The translations under genes were made by a program, and so were the position numbers. Positions 56,089-64,000 of a stretch of DNA of 64,000 nucleotides are shown in pieces. Location of the stretch: positions 1 to 64,000 of the forward strand of contig JAHBTJ010000009.1 in the NCBI GenBank assembly GCA_019638595.1. The letters are read 5' to 3'. How positions within the stretch are numbered: position 1 is the stretch's first letter; each line of letters starts with the position of its first letter. Source of the stretch: Chitinophagaceae bacterium (GTDB lineage Bacteria > Bacteroidota > Bacteroidia > Chitinophagales > Chitinophagaceae). The notes under the pieces were generated by a model, which was given only the letters and a program-made list of their open reading frames with translations, had not been told where the DNA came from and ran no database searches.

Positions 56089-57612
56089 ATGTATAATAAA
56101 AAAGTTCGCGTACGATTTGCCCCCAGCCCTACCGGCGGCCTGCACCTGGGTGGAGTAAGAACCGTTTTGTATAATTATTTGTTCGCCAGGCAGCATAAGG
56201 GCGACTTTATTGTGAGGATTGAAGACACCGATCAAAGTCGCTATGTTCCGGGCGCCGAAGAATATATTTTTAATTGTTTAAAATGGGCCGGGCTGGAGCC
56301 TGATGAAAGCGTTATACAGGGAGGTAATTATGGGCCTTACCGCCAAAGTGAACGCAAACCGCTATACCGGAAATACGCGGACCAACTGGTAGCCGACGGG
56401 CATGCTTATTATGCTTTTGATACTCCCGCAGAGTTGGAAAAGATGCGTGCTGATTTTAAAACGGAGCAAAACCCTTCGCCGCAGTACGACCGGCATATAC
56501 GTACCAAAATGCGTAATTCGCTCACCCTCCCGCAGGAAGAAGTAAAGGCGCTGATAGCTTCGGGAACGCCTTATGTGATCAGAATAAAGATGCCGGAAGA
56601 GCAAATTGTTTCATTTACCGATATGATAAGGGGCGAAGTAAGCTTTAATACTTCTGTGATAGATGATAAAGTTTTGCTGAAAGCCGACGGCATGCCTACC
56701 TATCACCTGGCGGTAGTGGCCGACGATTATCTCATGGAAATAACACATGCTTTTCGCGGAGAAGAATGGTTGCCGAGCTCGCCTGTGCATGTGCTGCTAT
56801 GGCAGTATCTTTTTGGGTTAGATAAAATGCCCCAATGGGCTCATTTACCTTTAATACTGGGGCCCAACGGTAAACTAAGCAAACGGGACGGCGCTAAATA
56901 CGGCTTCCCGGTTTTTGCCATGAACTGGACAGACCCTAAAACGAATGAGCTGACAGAAGGGTTTAAGGAAAAAGGATTTTTGCCGGAGGCATTTATTAAT
57001 ATGCTTGCCCTGTTGGGCTGGAACGATGGTACCGGACAGGAAATTTTCACTAAAGATGAGCTGATAGAAAAATTTTCGATGAAAAGGGTGCACAGCGGTG
57101 GCGCTAAGTTCGATTATGAAAAAGCAAAATGGTTTAACCGCGAATGGATCAAACAGTTGGAACCCGCAAAATTAAGGGAGCAGGTAAAACAGGTTTTTGC
57201 GGCAGCGAATATACCGGCGGCGGATGATATATTGTTAGACCAGGTGATATTACTGGTAAAAGAACGATGTGATTTGCTTACCGATTTTGTTGAGCAGGCT
57301 GCTTTCTTTTTCAGGGCGCCTGAAGCCTATGACCTGGATGCTGTAAAGCCTAAATGGAATGAGAATAAAAGCCTGTTCTTTGTTGAAATGATCAGGAACT
57401 TCGAATTAGCTGCGGTGTGGAATGCTACAGACCTGGAGCATAATTTTAAAGAAATAGCTGCCGCTAATCATTTAAAGCCGGGAGAAGTATTGTTGCCCTT
57501 CAGGATTATGCTGGTAGGCGGTAAATTTGGCCCGCATGTTTTTGATATTGCAGCTTTGCTGGGTCGCGGGGAAACCATCAGCAGGATAAAACACTTTTTA
57601 TCCCTGCTATAA
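56089..57612 (+). CDS. gltX: glutamate--tRNA ligase
   Basis: 507 residues from ATG 56089 (MYNKKVRVRFAPSPTGGLHLGG). Class I synthetase: HIGH-type motif LHLGG near 17-21, RIEDTDQSRY, the KMSKS counterpart K262-LSKRDG, and the C-terminal anticodon-binding helical domain (~330-507; ALLGWNDGTGQE, FDYEKAKWFNREWI). It charges tRNA-Glu. Length and motifs are those of the discriminating bacterial enzyme. Confidence 0.97.
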   Translation: MYNKKVRVRFAPSPTGGLHLGGVRTVLYNYLFARQHKGDFIVRIEDTDQSRYVPGAEEYIFNCLKWAGLEPDESVIQGGNYGPYRQSERKPLYRKYADQLVADGHAYYAFDTPAELEKMRADFKTEQNPSPQYDRHIRTKMRNSLTLPQEEVKALIASGTPYVIRIKMPEEQIVSFTDMIRGEVSFNTSVIDDKVLLKADGMPTYHLAVVADDYLMEITHAFRGEEWLPSSPVHVLLWQYLFGLDKMPQWAHLPLILGPNGKLSKRDGAKYGFPVFAMNWTDPKTNELTEGFKEKGFLPEAFINMLALLGWNDGTGQEIFTKDELIEKFSMKRVHSGGAKFDYEKAKWFNREWIKQLEPAKLREQVKQVFAAANIPAADDILLDQVILLVKERCDLLTDFVEQAAFFFRAPEAYDLDAVKPKWNENKSLFFVEMIRNFELAAVWNATDLEHNFKEIAAANHLKPGEVLLPFRIMLVGGKFGPHVFDIAALLGRGETISRIKHFLSLL

Positions 57613-57633
57613 TAAATATAGTAATCGTTGTAT

Positions 57634-57731
57634 GGAGGCTGACCAAAAGGTCGTTGTTGCGCAGTGTAGCTCGAAAAGTCTCCTGAAATTCAGGAACACC
57701 TGTGCGCAGCAGGGTAAATTTGGTCACTTCC
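57634..57731. other. ~98-nt multi-stem structured element of unknown type
   Basis: In the 213-base gap between gltX and the universal stress gene. Nested stems, from outside: GGAGG (57634-57638) with CTTCC (57727-57731); after a bulged C, TGACCAAA (57640-57647) with TTTGGTCA (57719-57726), perfect 8 bp; GTTGCGCA (57656-57663) with TGCGCAGC (57703-57710), 8 bp with one G-T; GTGT (57664-57667) with ACAC (57696-57699); apical TCCTG (57681-57685) with CAGGA (57691-57695). No T tract follows on either strand, so it is not an intrinsic terminator. It may be a small RNA, a leader element of the stress gene, or a palindromic (REP/MITE-like) repeat. Confidence 0.65.
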
Positions 57732-57825
57732 CCGCTTTATGACACAAGTATTTTGTATCTTACTCGTTTTATGCTTGGCATAATATACAGTCAACCATTT
57801 CCTTACTATAATAAAACCATTATTT

Positions 57826-58653
57826 ATGAAAAATTTCCTTGTCGCCGTTGATTTTTCTGATCCTTCAGCTAATGCCGCTTTGTACGCATTGCGTATGCTC
57901 AACGATATACCGGGAGCTTCTCTTACCTTGCTATACGCATACGAAGGTACTGCTGCAGGTAGTGATGGTACTCCTTTGCTGGTGGATGCTGATTCGAGGC
58001 ATTCGGTAGCGTTATCCGCACTTCAGCATTTAAAAGAGAGAATTAGCAGCGGTTCTTCGGTGCCGGTAACGCTGGTAGCGGAAGAAGGTAACCTGACAGC
58101 CCTTCTTGAAAAATATGTAAAAAGAAACTCAATTGATCTTGTGGTAATGGGTATTACAGGCAGTACCAGGCTTGAGCAACTGATCGTGGGCAGCAATACC
58201 CTGAATGTGATCAATAAAGATATCTGCCCTGTATTGATTGTGCCTTCTACGGCAACATACCGGCAAATGCAAACGGCCGTATTTACAACAGACCTGCAAA
58301 GAGTGGAAGAAACAACTCCTATAAAACCGCTAAAGAATTTCCTCAATACATTTCATCCAAAGTTGTACGCGGTGCATGTGGCTACTCAACATGCCGCTGT
58401 TCCCGACGAATACAAAAAGGAGAAAGAAAAGCTAACGGAGCTGCTCAGGGAATATAACCCTGCCGCTTATTTTTTGCTCGAACAGGACTTTACAAGCGCT
58501 ATTGCGAAGTTTACAGAATACTATCATGCGGATATTATAATTACTGTACCACGCAAACATTCCTTTCTCAAAAACCTGTTTACCGAAAGTCATACCAAGA
58601 AGCTTGCTTATCAAAGCGAACTTCCTATACTGGCAATTCATTCGTGGGAGTAA
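57826..58653 (+). CDS. tandem universal stress protein
   Basis: 275 residues with two USP modules. The first (~1-142) begins KNFLVAVDFSDPSANAALYAL and ends with the nucleotide loop GITGSTRLEQLIVGSNTLNVI (GxTG...GS, two parts), VLIVPSTATYR. The second (~148-275) is degenerate but keeps the fold (TVPRKHSFLKNLFTESHTKKLAYQS, two parts). Tandem USPs are typical for Bacteroidota. They bind ATP and act in stress adaptation by unknown means. The structured element 57634-57731 lies in its upstream region. Confidence 0.92.
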   Translation: MKNFLVAVDFSDPSANAALYALRMLNDIPGASLTLLYAYEGTAAGSDGTPLLVDADSRHSVALSALQHLKERISSGSSVPVTLVAEEGNLTALLEKYVKRNSIDLVVMGITGSTRLEQLIVGSNTLNVINKDICPVLIVPSTATYRQMQTAVFTTDLQRVEETTPIKPLKNFLNTFHPKLYAVHVATQHAAVPDEYKKEKEKLTELLREYNPAAYFLLEQDFTSAIAKFTEYYHADIIITVPRKHSFLKNLFTESHTKKLAYQSELPILAIHSWE

Positions 58654-58910
58654 GCAATGACGCGACTATAGGAAGGTTATAATGAAGATGGTATAGGGGA
58701 ATGCTATTTTAACACAGGCGTTTACCCGTTCCCGTTGTTTTCAATGTCACTTTAACCGAGGTTGATATCCTGGATCAATAATGCATACCGGGATGCATCC
58801 TCCGTTAATTTTTGTAAATCCTGCAAACATTTTACACGCATATTTGCGCACTTCACTCAATTTTACCTGCACTTCACTTAGCTATGTTTCCGGGTAGGAA
58901 ATTCATTTTA

Positions 58911-58918
58911 CATCTTTG
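58911..58918 (+). promoter_or_regulatory. possible -7 box of the small hypothetical gene
   Basis: CATCTTTG has one mismatch to TAnnTTTG and lies 22 bases before the ATG at 58941. The 230 bases before it, from 58654, show no other feature. Confidence 0.35.
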
Positions 58919-58940
58919 CAGCGTTAAACAATCAAAATGT

Positions 58941-59330
58941 ATGACCAGCATGTCGGGTACAGGCAAATATTTTAAGCAGCCTGCAGTAGCTATGAGTTTT
59001 GTATTGCTTACAATAGCAGGCGGGAAACATATGCGGAATGAAAAGCAACGCATAGGGCTGGGATTTCTCAGATGGAAAGACCTGCAGGTTCAGTCAGGAG
59101 CGTATTTTTCGGGCTTCGATTACAGCGCCGGCACCGTAGCATGGGAAGACTATCCGGATACCACAGAAATAATACCGGGTAATACGGAGCCGGCTTATGA
59201 TGACTACAATACTAATGAGCAAACCGCCTGGTCTAAAATATTTGCAGGATTCCGCATGGATGGCGATGATACTTTGATATCTTCTGAAGATCGGCTTCAA
59301 ATCATTTCCGGGAAAAAAGCTGCGCTGTGA
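58941..59330 (+). CDS. hypothetical small protein
   Basis: 129 residues from ATG 58941 (MTSMSGTGKYFKQ); the frame opens earlier, at 58884, but that start lies before the likely promoter. A hydrophobic stretch (AVAMSFVLLTIAGG, ~15-28) may be a signal anchor. The rest is acidic and polar (YSAGTVAWEDYPDTTE, GNTEPAYDDYNTNEQ). No family recognised. A clear terminator stands 60 bases after the stop, which supports a real transcript. Confidence 0.5.
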   Translation: MTSMSGTGKYFKQPAVAMSFVLLTIAGGKHMRNEKQRIGLGFLRWKDLQVQSGAYFSGFDYSAGTVAWEDYPDTTEIIPGNTEPAYDDYNTNEQTAWSKIFAGFRMDGDDTLISSEDRLQIISGKKAAL

Positions 59331-59389
59331 TGCTTTCAGGTAAAACAATATAATTAATTCTATACAAGGGATGTTTGGTTTCAGGGAAT

Positions 59390-59413
59390 CCCCGCTCAGG
59401 CGGGGTTTTTTTT
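59390..59413 (+). terminator. intrinsic terminator
   Basis: CCCCGC-TCAG-GCGGGG followed by eight T: a classic terminator for the small hypothetical gene. Confidence 0.9.
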
Positions 59414-59592
59414 AACCATACAGCAACGGTAGCCAAAAAAAATGAAATTATTGTAATGTTACCATCCGCATGATTGATGTACCCCAATATGAAGGCAACT
59501 CTATTTGTAATGCTTCAGCGCGTGCGGGAAATACCGGCACTAAAATAAAATGATGCGATTGTTTCGTTTACATTTGCCTGAAACATTGGCTT

Positions 59593-60372
59593 ATGTATCA
59601 AACATTGCTTACTAATAATGATAAAGGAATATTTACCATAACCATCAACCGCCCCGATAAGCTTAACGCGCTCAATAAAAAAGTTATTGAAGAGCTGGCG
59701 GCTGTGATCAATGATGTATATGCTGATCCCGCTATACAATCGGTTATTATTACCGGCAGCGGATCTAAAGCCTTTGTAGCCGGGGCGGATATCAGCGAAT
59801 TCAGCACATTAAACTCACGGGGGGGAAGGGATCTTGCGGAAAGGGGCCAAACCCTGGTATTTGATAAAATTGAGAACTGCCCCAAGCCATTCATAGCGGC
59901 TGTAAACGGCTTTGCTTTAGGCGGAGGTTGCGAGCTTGCTATGGCATGCCATTTCAGGGTTGCCAGCGACAATGCAAAGTTTGGCCAGCCGGAAGTGAAC
60001 CTGGGGCTGATTCCCGGCTATGGAGGAACACAACGTTTGGCCCGGTTAATTGGTAAAGGCAGGGCAATGGAGCTATTAATGACCGGGGCTTTGATTGATG
60101 CGAAAGCCGCCCTGGATTATGGGCTGGTTAACTATGTTGTGCCACAAACCGGTCTTCTTGCTAAAACAAAAGAATTAGCGGAACTGATCAACTCCAAAGC
60201 GCCCCTTGCAATTGCCGGCTGCATTAACGCAGTAAATGCTGCGTTCGATAAAAGCAAAAACGGATACGAAGTAGAAATATCCACCTTCGGTAATTTATTT
60301 GATACGGAAGATGCGAAGGAAGGAGCCGCCGCATTTATGGAAAAAAGAAAGCCTTTATTCTCCGGCCGTTAA
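59593..60372 (+). CDS. enoyl-CoA hydratase/isomerase (crotonase family)
   Basis: 259 residues. Seen: ITINRPDKLNALN (~14-26), the CoA-binding GSKAFVAGADISEF (~58-71), oxyanion NGFALGGGCELAMACHFRVA (Gly pair), and FGQPEVNLGLIPGYGGTQRL with the catalytic Glu residues of hydratases. It adds water to 2-enoyl-CoA in fatty acid or amino acid breakdown. No beta-oxidation neighbours here. Monocistronic by spacing. Confidence 0.94.
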   Translation: MYQTLLTNNDKGIFTITINRPDKLNALNKKVIEELAAVINDVYADPAIQSVIITGSGSKAFVAGADISEFSTLNSRGGRDLAERGQTLVFDKIENCPKPFIAAVNGFALGGGCELAMACHFRVASDNAKFGQPEVNLGLIPGYGGTQRLARLIGKGRAMELLMTGALIDAKAALDYGLVNYVVPQTGLLAKTKELAELINSKAPLAIAGCINAVNAAFDKSKNGYEVEISTFGNLFDTEDAKEGAAAFMEKRKPLFSGR

Positions 60373-60401
60373 GCCCTCTGCAAAAATGGCCATTTATATT
60401 T

Positions 60402-60409
60402 TATCTTTG
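60402..60409 (+). promoter_or_regulatory. -7 box of fumC
   Basis: TATCTTTG, exact TAnnTTTG, 46 bases before the fumC ATG. Confidence 0.55.
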
Positions 60410-60455
60410 GCGCTCTGCAAACCAATAATACTCACTTTTTATATTAAATACTGCC

Positions 60456-61859
60456 ATGAATTACAGGATTGAAAAAGATACAATGGGAGAAGTAAAGGTT
60501 CCCGCTGACGCCTATTTTGGAGCGCAAACACAACGCAGCATTGATAATTTTAAAATAGCGCAGGATATTAACCGGATGCCTAAAGAAATTATACGGGCGT
60601 TCGCATACCTGAAAAAAGCGGCTGCTATCACCAATCTTGAAGCCGGGGTTCTATCCAAAGAAAAATCAGACCTTATAGGAAAAGTAAGTGATGAAATATT
60701 GCAGGGGAAGCTGGATGAATATTTTCCGCTGGTAGTTTGGCAAACAGGAAGCGGCACTCAAAGCAATATGAATGTAAACGAAGTAATAGCGTACAGGGGG
60801 CATGTATTGAACGGCGGAAAACTGGAGGACAAGGAGAAATTCCTTCATCCTAATGACGATGTAAATAAATCGCAATCAAGCAACGATACTTTTCCCACGG
60901 CTATGCATATAGCCGCTTATAAAATACTGGTTGAAGTAACCATTCCGGGAATTGAAAGGCTGAGGAATACGCTGGCTCAAAAAAGCAGGGAGTTCATGCA
61001 TGTGGTTAAGATAGGAAGAACACATTTCATGGATGCTACGCCCTTAACACTTGGACAGGAATTCAGCGGTTATGCATCGCAACTGGATCACGGATTGAAA
61101 GCTATAAAAAACACGCTACCTCATTTAAGCGAGCTTGCGCTTGGAGGCACCGCGGTAGGAACAGGTATTAACACTCCCGAAGGATATGCTGAAAACGTAG
61201 CGAAGCATATTGCCGCTTTAACAGGGTTACCCTTTGTAACAGCTCAAAATAAGTTTGAAGCCCTGGCTGCACACGATGCTATTGTGGAAGCGCACGGAGC
61301 CTTAAAAACAGTAGCGGTAAGTCTTATGAAAATTGCCAACGATATCCGCATGCTTTCGTCCGGGCCACGCAGCGGAATAGGGGAGATCTTTATTCCCGAT
61401 AATGAACCGGGATCGTCTATTATGCCGGGCAAAGTTAACCCAACCCAGTGCGAAGCTTTAACAATGATAGCCGCACAGGTTTTAGGAAATGATGTAGCTA
61501 TTAATATTGGCGGAGCAACCGGCCATTTTGAATTGAATGTATTTAAGCCGGTAATGATATACAATTTCCTGCACAGCGCAAGGCTGATTGGCGATGGATG
61601 TGTGAGCTTTGATGAAAAATGCGCAACAGGCATTGAGCCTATAGAAGCCAATATAAAAAAGCATGTTGACAATTCATTGATGCTGGTTACTGCGCTGAAT
61701 ACAAAAATTGGTTATTATAAGGCCGCAGAGATCGCACAGAAAGCTCACAAGCAAGGTACCACCCTTAAAGAAATGGCAGTGCAGCTTGGGTATGTAACGG
61801 CAGAGCAGTTTGATGAATGGGTTAAGCCTGCTAATATGGTAGGAAAGCTGCCATCATAA
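60456..61859 (+). CDS. fumC: fumarate hydratase, class II
   Basis: 467 residues. It interconverts fumarate and malate in the TCA cycle; iron-free tetramer. Seen: [16 protein letters not shown] (~100), [35 protein letters not shown], and the family signature G319[10 protein letters not shown] with the mobile Ser loop. Full length. A good terminator follows. Confidence 0.97.
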   Translation: MNYRIEKDTMGEVKVPADAYFGAQTQRSIDNFKIAQDINRMPKEIIRAFAYLKKAAAITNLEAGVLSKEKSDLIGKVSDEILQGKLDEYFPLVVWQTGSGTQSNMNVNEVIAYRGHVLNGGKLEDKEKFLHPNDDVNKSQSSNDTFPTAMHIAAYKILVEVTIPGIERLRNTLAQKSREFMHVVKIGRTHFMDATPLTLGQEFSGYASQLDHGLKAIKNTLPHLSELALGGTAVGTGINTPEGYAENVAKHIAALTGLPFVTAQNKFEALAAHDAIVEAHGALKTVAVSLMKIANDIRMLSSGPRSGIGEIFIPDNEPGSSIMPGKVNPTQCEALTMIAAQVLGNDVAINIGGATGHFELNVFKPVMIYNFLHSARLIGDGCVSFDEKCATGIEPIEANIKKHVDNSLMLVTALNTKIGYYKAAEIAQKAHKQGTTLKEMAVQLGYVTAEQFDEWVKPANMVGKLPS

Positions 61860-61895
61860 AACATCTTTCAAAAAAACATACTCCTGTATAAAAGC

Positions 61896-61922
61896 AAAAG
61901 GGCATCGTAAAGATGCCTTTTG
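61896..61922 (+). terminator. fumC terminator
   Basis: AAAAGGGCATC-GTAAA-GATGCCTTTT stem-loop, 36 bases after the fumC stop. Confidence 0.85.
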
Positions 61923-62443
61923 CTTTAAACCAACTACAACATGAGAAAAAAGACGAAGCTTACATATTATTAAACCGGTAGATCTGCCGGCTGTTCAGTA
62001 TTGCCTGGTATGCATAAAACGCACCGGGAGATGTAATATTATTTTAATGCCGTAAATAAAATTTTTTGAATGAAGGGATGCAGTATGTGTGCCTTTATAC
62101 GTCGTACTTGCTTAGTAAGGACAGCTAAAAAAAGAACATCCGGCTCAAAAACTTATTTATCATTTGATAAGATGGAACAACAAACACATAAACCTGCTGC
62201 AATCTTAACATTATGAAGCACTTAATTTAAAGTAACTATCTGCACAATAAAATACCGCGTGCGCTCCGCAAAATTTCATAGACTAATGCACGCTTACGCA
62301 TCGTTTAATCTCACTGGATACAGCAATAAAAAACACTCGGGAATTGCACCTGGTGTCAGCTGTTTTTCATTCAAATTTTAATATACACCCTAACCCTTAA
62401 TACCTGGGATCTTTGAAAAGGTCCTGCACTGTAAACGTACCCT

Positions 62444-62467
62444 GATCATGTAAAGCATGATCTTTTT
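62444..62467 (+). terminator. terminator with no assigned gene
   Basis: GATCATG-TAAAG-CATGATC followed by TTTTT. The nearest plus-strand gene, fumC, already has its own terminator 520 bases earlier, so this may end an unknown RNA. Confidence 0.65.
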
Positions 62468-62525
62468 AATCCATACCCCAAACGAAGCTGTTGGGCATTC
62501 ACAACCTCAGCAACTTTGTAAAACA

Positions 62526-62554
62526 AAAGCCCTCCGTACAGGAGGGCTTTTTTG
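62526..62554. terminator. bidirectional terminator
   Basis: AAAAGCCCTCC-GTAC-AGGAGGGCTTTTTT, a strong stem with A and T runs on each side. It serves the convergent lipoprotein gene on the minus strand and plus-strand transcripts. Confidence 0.88.
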
Positions 62555-62588
62555 TGAATAGCCAGTGAGCAAAGCTCAACAACCCCCG

Positions 62589-63449
62589 TTATTTACATTC
62601 ATAACTGAATTTTGTAAGTCCGTCTACTATCAGCAATCCATCCAAAACATCTCCGCTTGCATATAATTCGGTAATATATCCGTCTGGGGAAAATTTATAG
62701 TTTTTATACTCGGTCGTATACGTTTCAATGGTATTGCCCGAAGCGTCGTATGTTTTTACTATAACCTTTGTAAGCAGGTTCGTGGATTTTTTTCCAACAT
62801 TTACTGCAAGTATAAAGGGCGCGAGCTCATTGGCTTCCGGGAAGCTGTAAACAAAATTGATTACCGGCCGGGACAGATCGTACTGAAGTTCGGCCGTAAG
62901 CGCTGTTCTTCTTAATCCACCGGCTTCCGTAGCTTCCACCTTTACGAGGTTGCCGTTCTGCCAGGTATAAGTATATACAAACGAGGGAATATCCGTAGAA
63001 AGAGAATATATGTACCAGCTCTTACTTTTCAGGTACCCTTCCCCGTTATATTGATAAGTATACCGGAATTTGTCCGACCCCGGGTCGCCCGCAACTTCAT
63101 AAGTATTAAACTCCGAAATCCTTTTTTCCTGATCCAGTAAAAAATATCCGCTGTTCCCTACCTCCATGCTATCGCCTTTGTAAACAAAGCTGGTTTTATA
63201 ATAGCTGCTGCCGGAAGTACTGTCGAATATCTCTGTTTTTAGCGGTTTGCCGTCGTTGCCCAAAACAACAGATAATGAACCATACGCCTTTCCGCTAAGT
63301 GAATCACAGGGAGCGATGCCGGTAACCCTGCAATCGCTTCCCAGCGGGATGTCAATATTTCCCCTTTCCCGGCTGTTTTCCTTGGAACAGGATACAGCAG
63401 AAAGCAAACCAAGCAGCATACACAAAAAAGCATTTGTATATCTTACCAT
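62589..63449 (-). CDS. hypothetical lipoprotein with YD-like strands
   Basis: 286 residues, lipoprotein signal FLCMLLGLLSAVSC (Cys21) followed by SKENSRERG. The body is beta-rich with repeats of the type FRYTYQYNGEGYLKSKSWY, VYTYTWQNGNLVKVEA, KTYDASGNTIETYTTEY, each like a short YD/DUF4595-type hairpin common in Bacteroidota lipoproteins. Function unknown. It lies 20 bases after lspA on the same strand, so co-transcription with the peptidase that processes lipoproteins is likely. Confidence 0.78.
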   Translation of the reverse strand: MVRYTNAFLCMLLGLLSAVSCSKENSRERGNIDIPLGSDCRVTGIAPCDSLSGKAYGSLSVVLGNDGKPLKTEIFDSTSGSSYYKTSFVYKGDSMEVGNSGYFLLDQEKRISEFNTYEVAGDPGSDKFRYTYQYNGEGYLKSKSWYIYSLSTDIPSFVYTYTWQNGNLVKVEATEAGGLRRTALTAELQYDLSRPVINFVYSFPEANELAPFILAVNVGKKSTNLLTKVIVKTYDASGNTIETYTTEYKNYKFSPDGYITELYASGDVLDGLLIVDGLTKFSYECK

Positions 63450-63469
63450 ACATACAAGCGCAGTGGTCT

Positions 63470-64000
63470 TTATAACACCTGCACTTCGTCATTTACGGTA
63501 GAATTGGTTTCTACAGTTGGGTGGGTTTCTTTCTTTTTGCGATCAAAGAAGCGTTTCTGGAACAGTAAAATAGTGAGTACACCTATGGAAATGGAGGCGT
63601 CGGCGATATTAAATACAGGCCGGAAAAACTCAAAATCCTCACCACCCCATATTGGAAACCAGGCGGGAAAGTGAGCCTCCCTGATAATAGGAAAATAAAG
63701 CATATCTACTACGCGCCCATGTAAAAAGCCCGCATAACCGCCATTTTCAGGAAAAATTTTTGATATATATGGGTTGAAGATGTCTCCGCTGTTTTCAAAT
63801 ATCAGCCCGTAAAACATGCTGTCAATCAAATTACCGATAGCCCCGGCGTAAATCAACGTGGCGCAAATAATGAAACCTTTATGATAACCCTGTTTGATGA
63901 TTTGCCTGAGATAGTAGGTTCCAAATACAACCGCAAACAGCCGGAATAGAGTCAGAATAAGCTTGCCCCATTCCCCGCCAAGCTTCCAGCCATAAGCCAT
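63470..64000 (-). CDS. lspA: lipoprotein signal peptidase LspA, 5' end outside window
   Basis: The C-terminal 176 residues of signal peptidase II, which cuts lipoprotein signals at the lipidated Cys. Seen: GMAYG-type loop at the window edge (the Met there is internal in this family), LIYAGAIGNLIDSMFYG with the first catalytic Asp (GNLID), GRVVDMLYFPI, and FRPVFNIADASISIGV with the second Asp (FNIADA). The N-terminal helix and about 50 residues lie beyond the window. A ~30-residue insert (GLIFENSGDIFNPYISKIFP) is normal for Bacteroidota LspA. It ends in a polar tail. Confidence 0.95.
   Translation of the reverse strand: MAYGWKLGGEWGKLILTLFRLFAVVFGTYYLRQIIKQGYHKGFIICATLIYAGAIGNLIDSMFYGLIFENSGDIFNPYISKIFPENGGYAGFLHGRVVDMLYFPIIREAHFPAWFPIWGGEDFEFFRPVFNIADASISIGVLTILLFQKRFFDRKKKETHPTVETNSTVNDEVQVL

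Larger units (their letters stand above)
61923..62588. other. gene-free stretch bounded by terminators
   Basis: No open frame of interest on either strand. It ends in two terminator-like hairpins (62444-62467 and 62526-62554), one more than the flanking genes need. A small RNA ending at 62467 is possible. An inverted pair GCGTGC/GCACGC near 62262-62290 is the only other structure I see. No promoter box could be fixed. Confidence 0.4.

Noticed and set aside
1-64000. Prophage or integrative element spanning the window
   Set aside because: No integrase, capsid, terminase or conjugation gene is present; apart from the retron and Rhs parts the content is core metabolism.

Overview
The window looks like chromosomal DNA of a Bacteroidota bacterium, most likely from the Chitinophagaceae or a close relative. 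Three things point there. Many genes are preceded by the TTTG / TAnnTTTG promoter of that phylum. There are a T9SS type B (gliding-motility C-terminal) sorting domain, a DUF6443-type Rhs protein and a DUF5977-type protein. The housekeeping set (Mfd, RecQ, GltX, FumC, LspA, CtaA, KdsD) reads as Bacteroidota. All calls come from reading sequence and motifs; no database search was run.

Layout. 1-354: 3' part of tRNA-Ser(GGA) and a small GIY-YIG protein. 457-7305: a complete retron-type locus made of a WGR/HEAT-repeat protein, a winged-helix SWIM zinc-finger protein, a structured msr-msd RNA with its own promoter, and a retron reverse transcriptase carrying NAxxH, YADD and VTG motifs. The gene set matches what I remember as the little-studied type XIII retrons. 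7345-24707: mostly housekeeping genes (secreted protein, mfd, DUF4870, a T9SS cargo lectin/PKD protein, an S9 peptidase, dihydroorotase, a MutS-like ATPase, manC, kdsD, recQ, tRNA-Phe). 24848-39603: an accessory region read on the minus strand. It has an outer-membrane-like coiled-coil protein, a DUF5977 protein, a 1499-residue Rhs protein, then successive toxin-tip and immunity cassettes, the last one broken by an IS4-type element with a 9-bp target duplication. 39831-64000: again mainly core genes, including lipid kinase/patatin, ctaA, rnhB, M28 peptidase, rpiB, sulfatase, a two-component system, a deacetylase, gltX, a universal stress protein, enoyl-CoA hydratase, fumC and the 5'-truncated lspA.

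How the parts work together. The retron RNA and RT should make a branched RNA-DNA molecule that, by analogy with other retrons, would hold the WGR/HEAT and WH-SWIM proteins in check or arm them against phage. In the Rhs locus the main protein ends in an L,D-transpeptidase-like tip followed by a lipoprotein, and an orphan tip with a ParB-like fold is followed by a cytoplasmic DUF6896-like protein. Each toxin is thus paired with an immunity candidate in the matching compartment. Separately, an unexplained ~98-nt multi-stem element lies between gltX and the universal stress gene.
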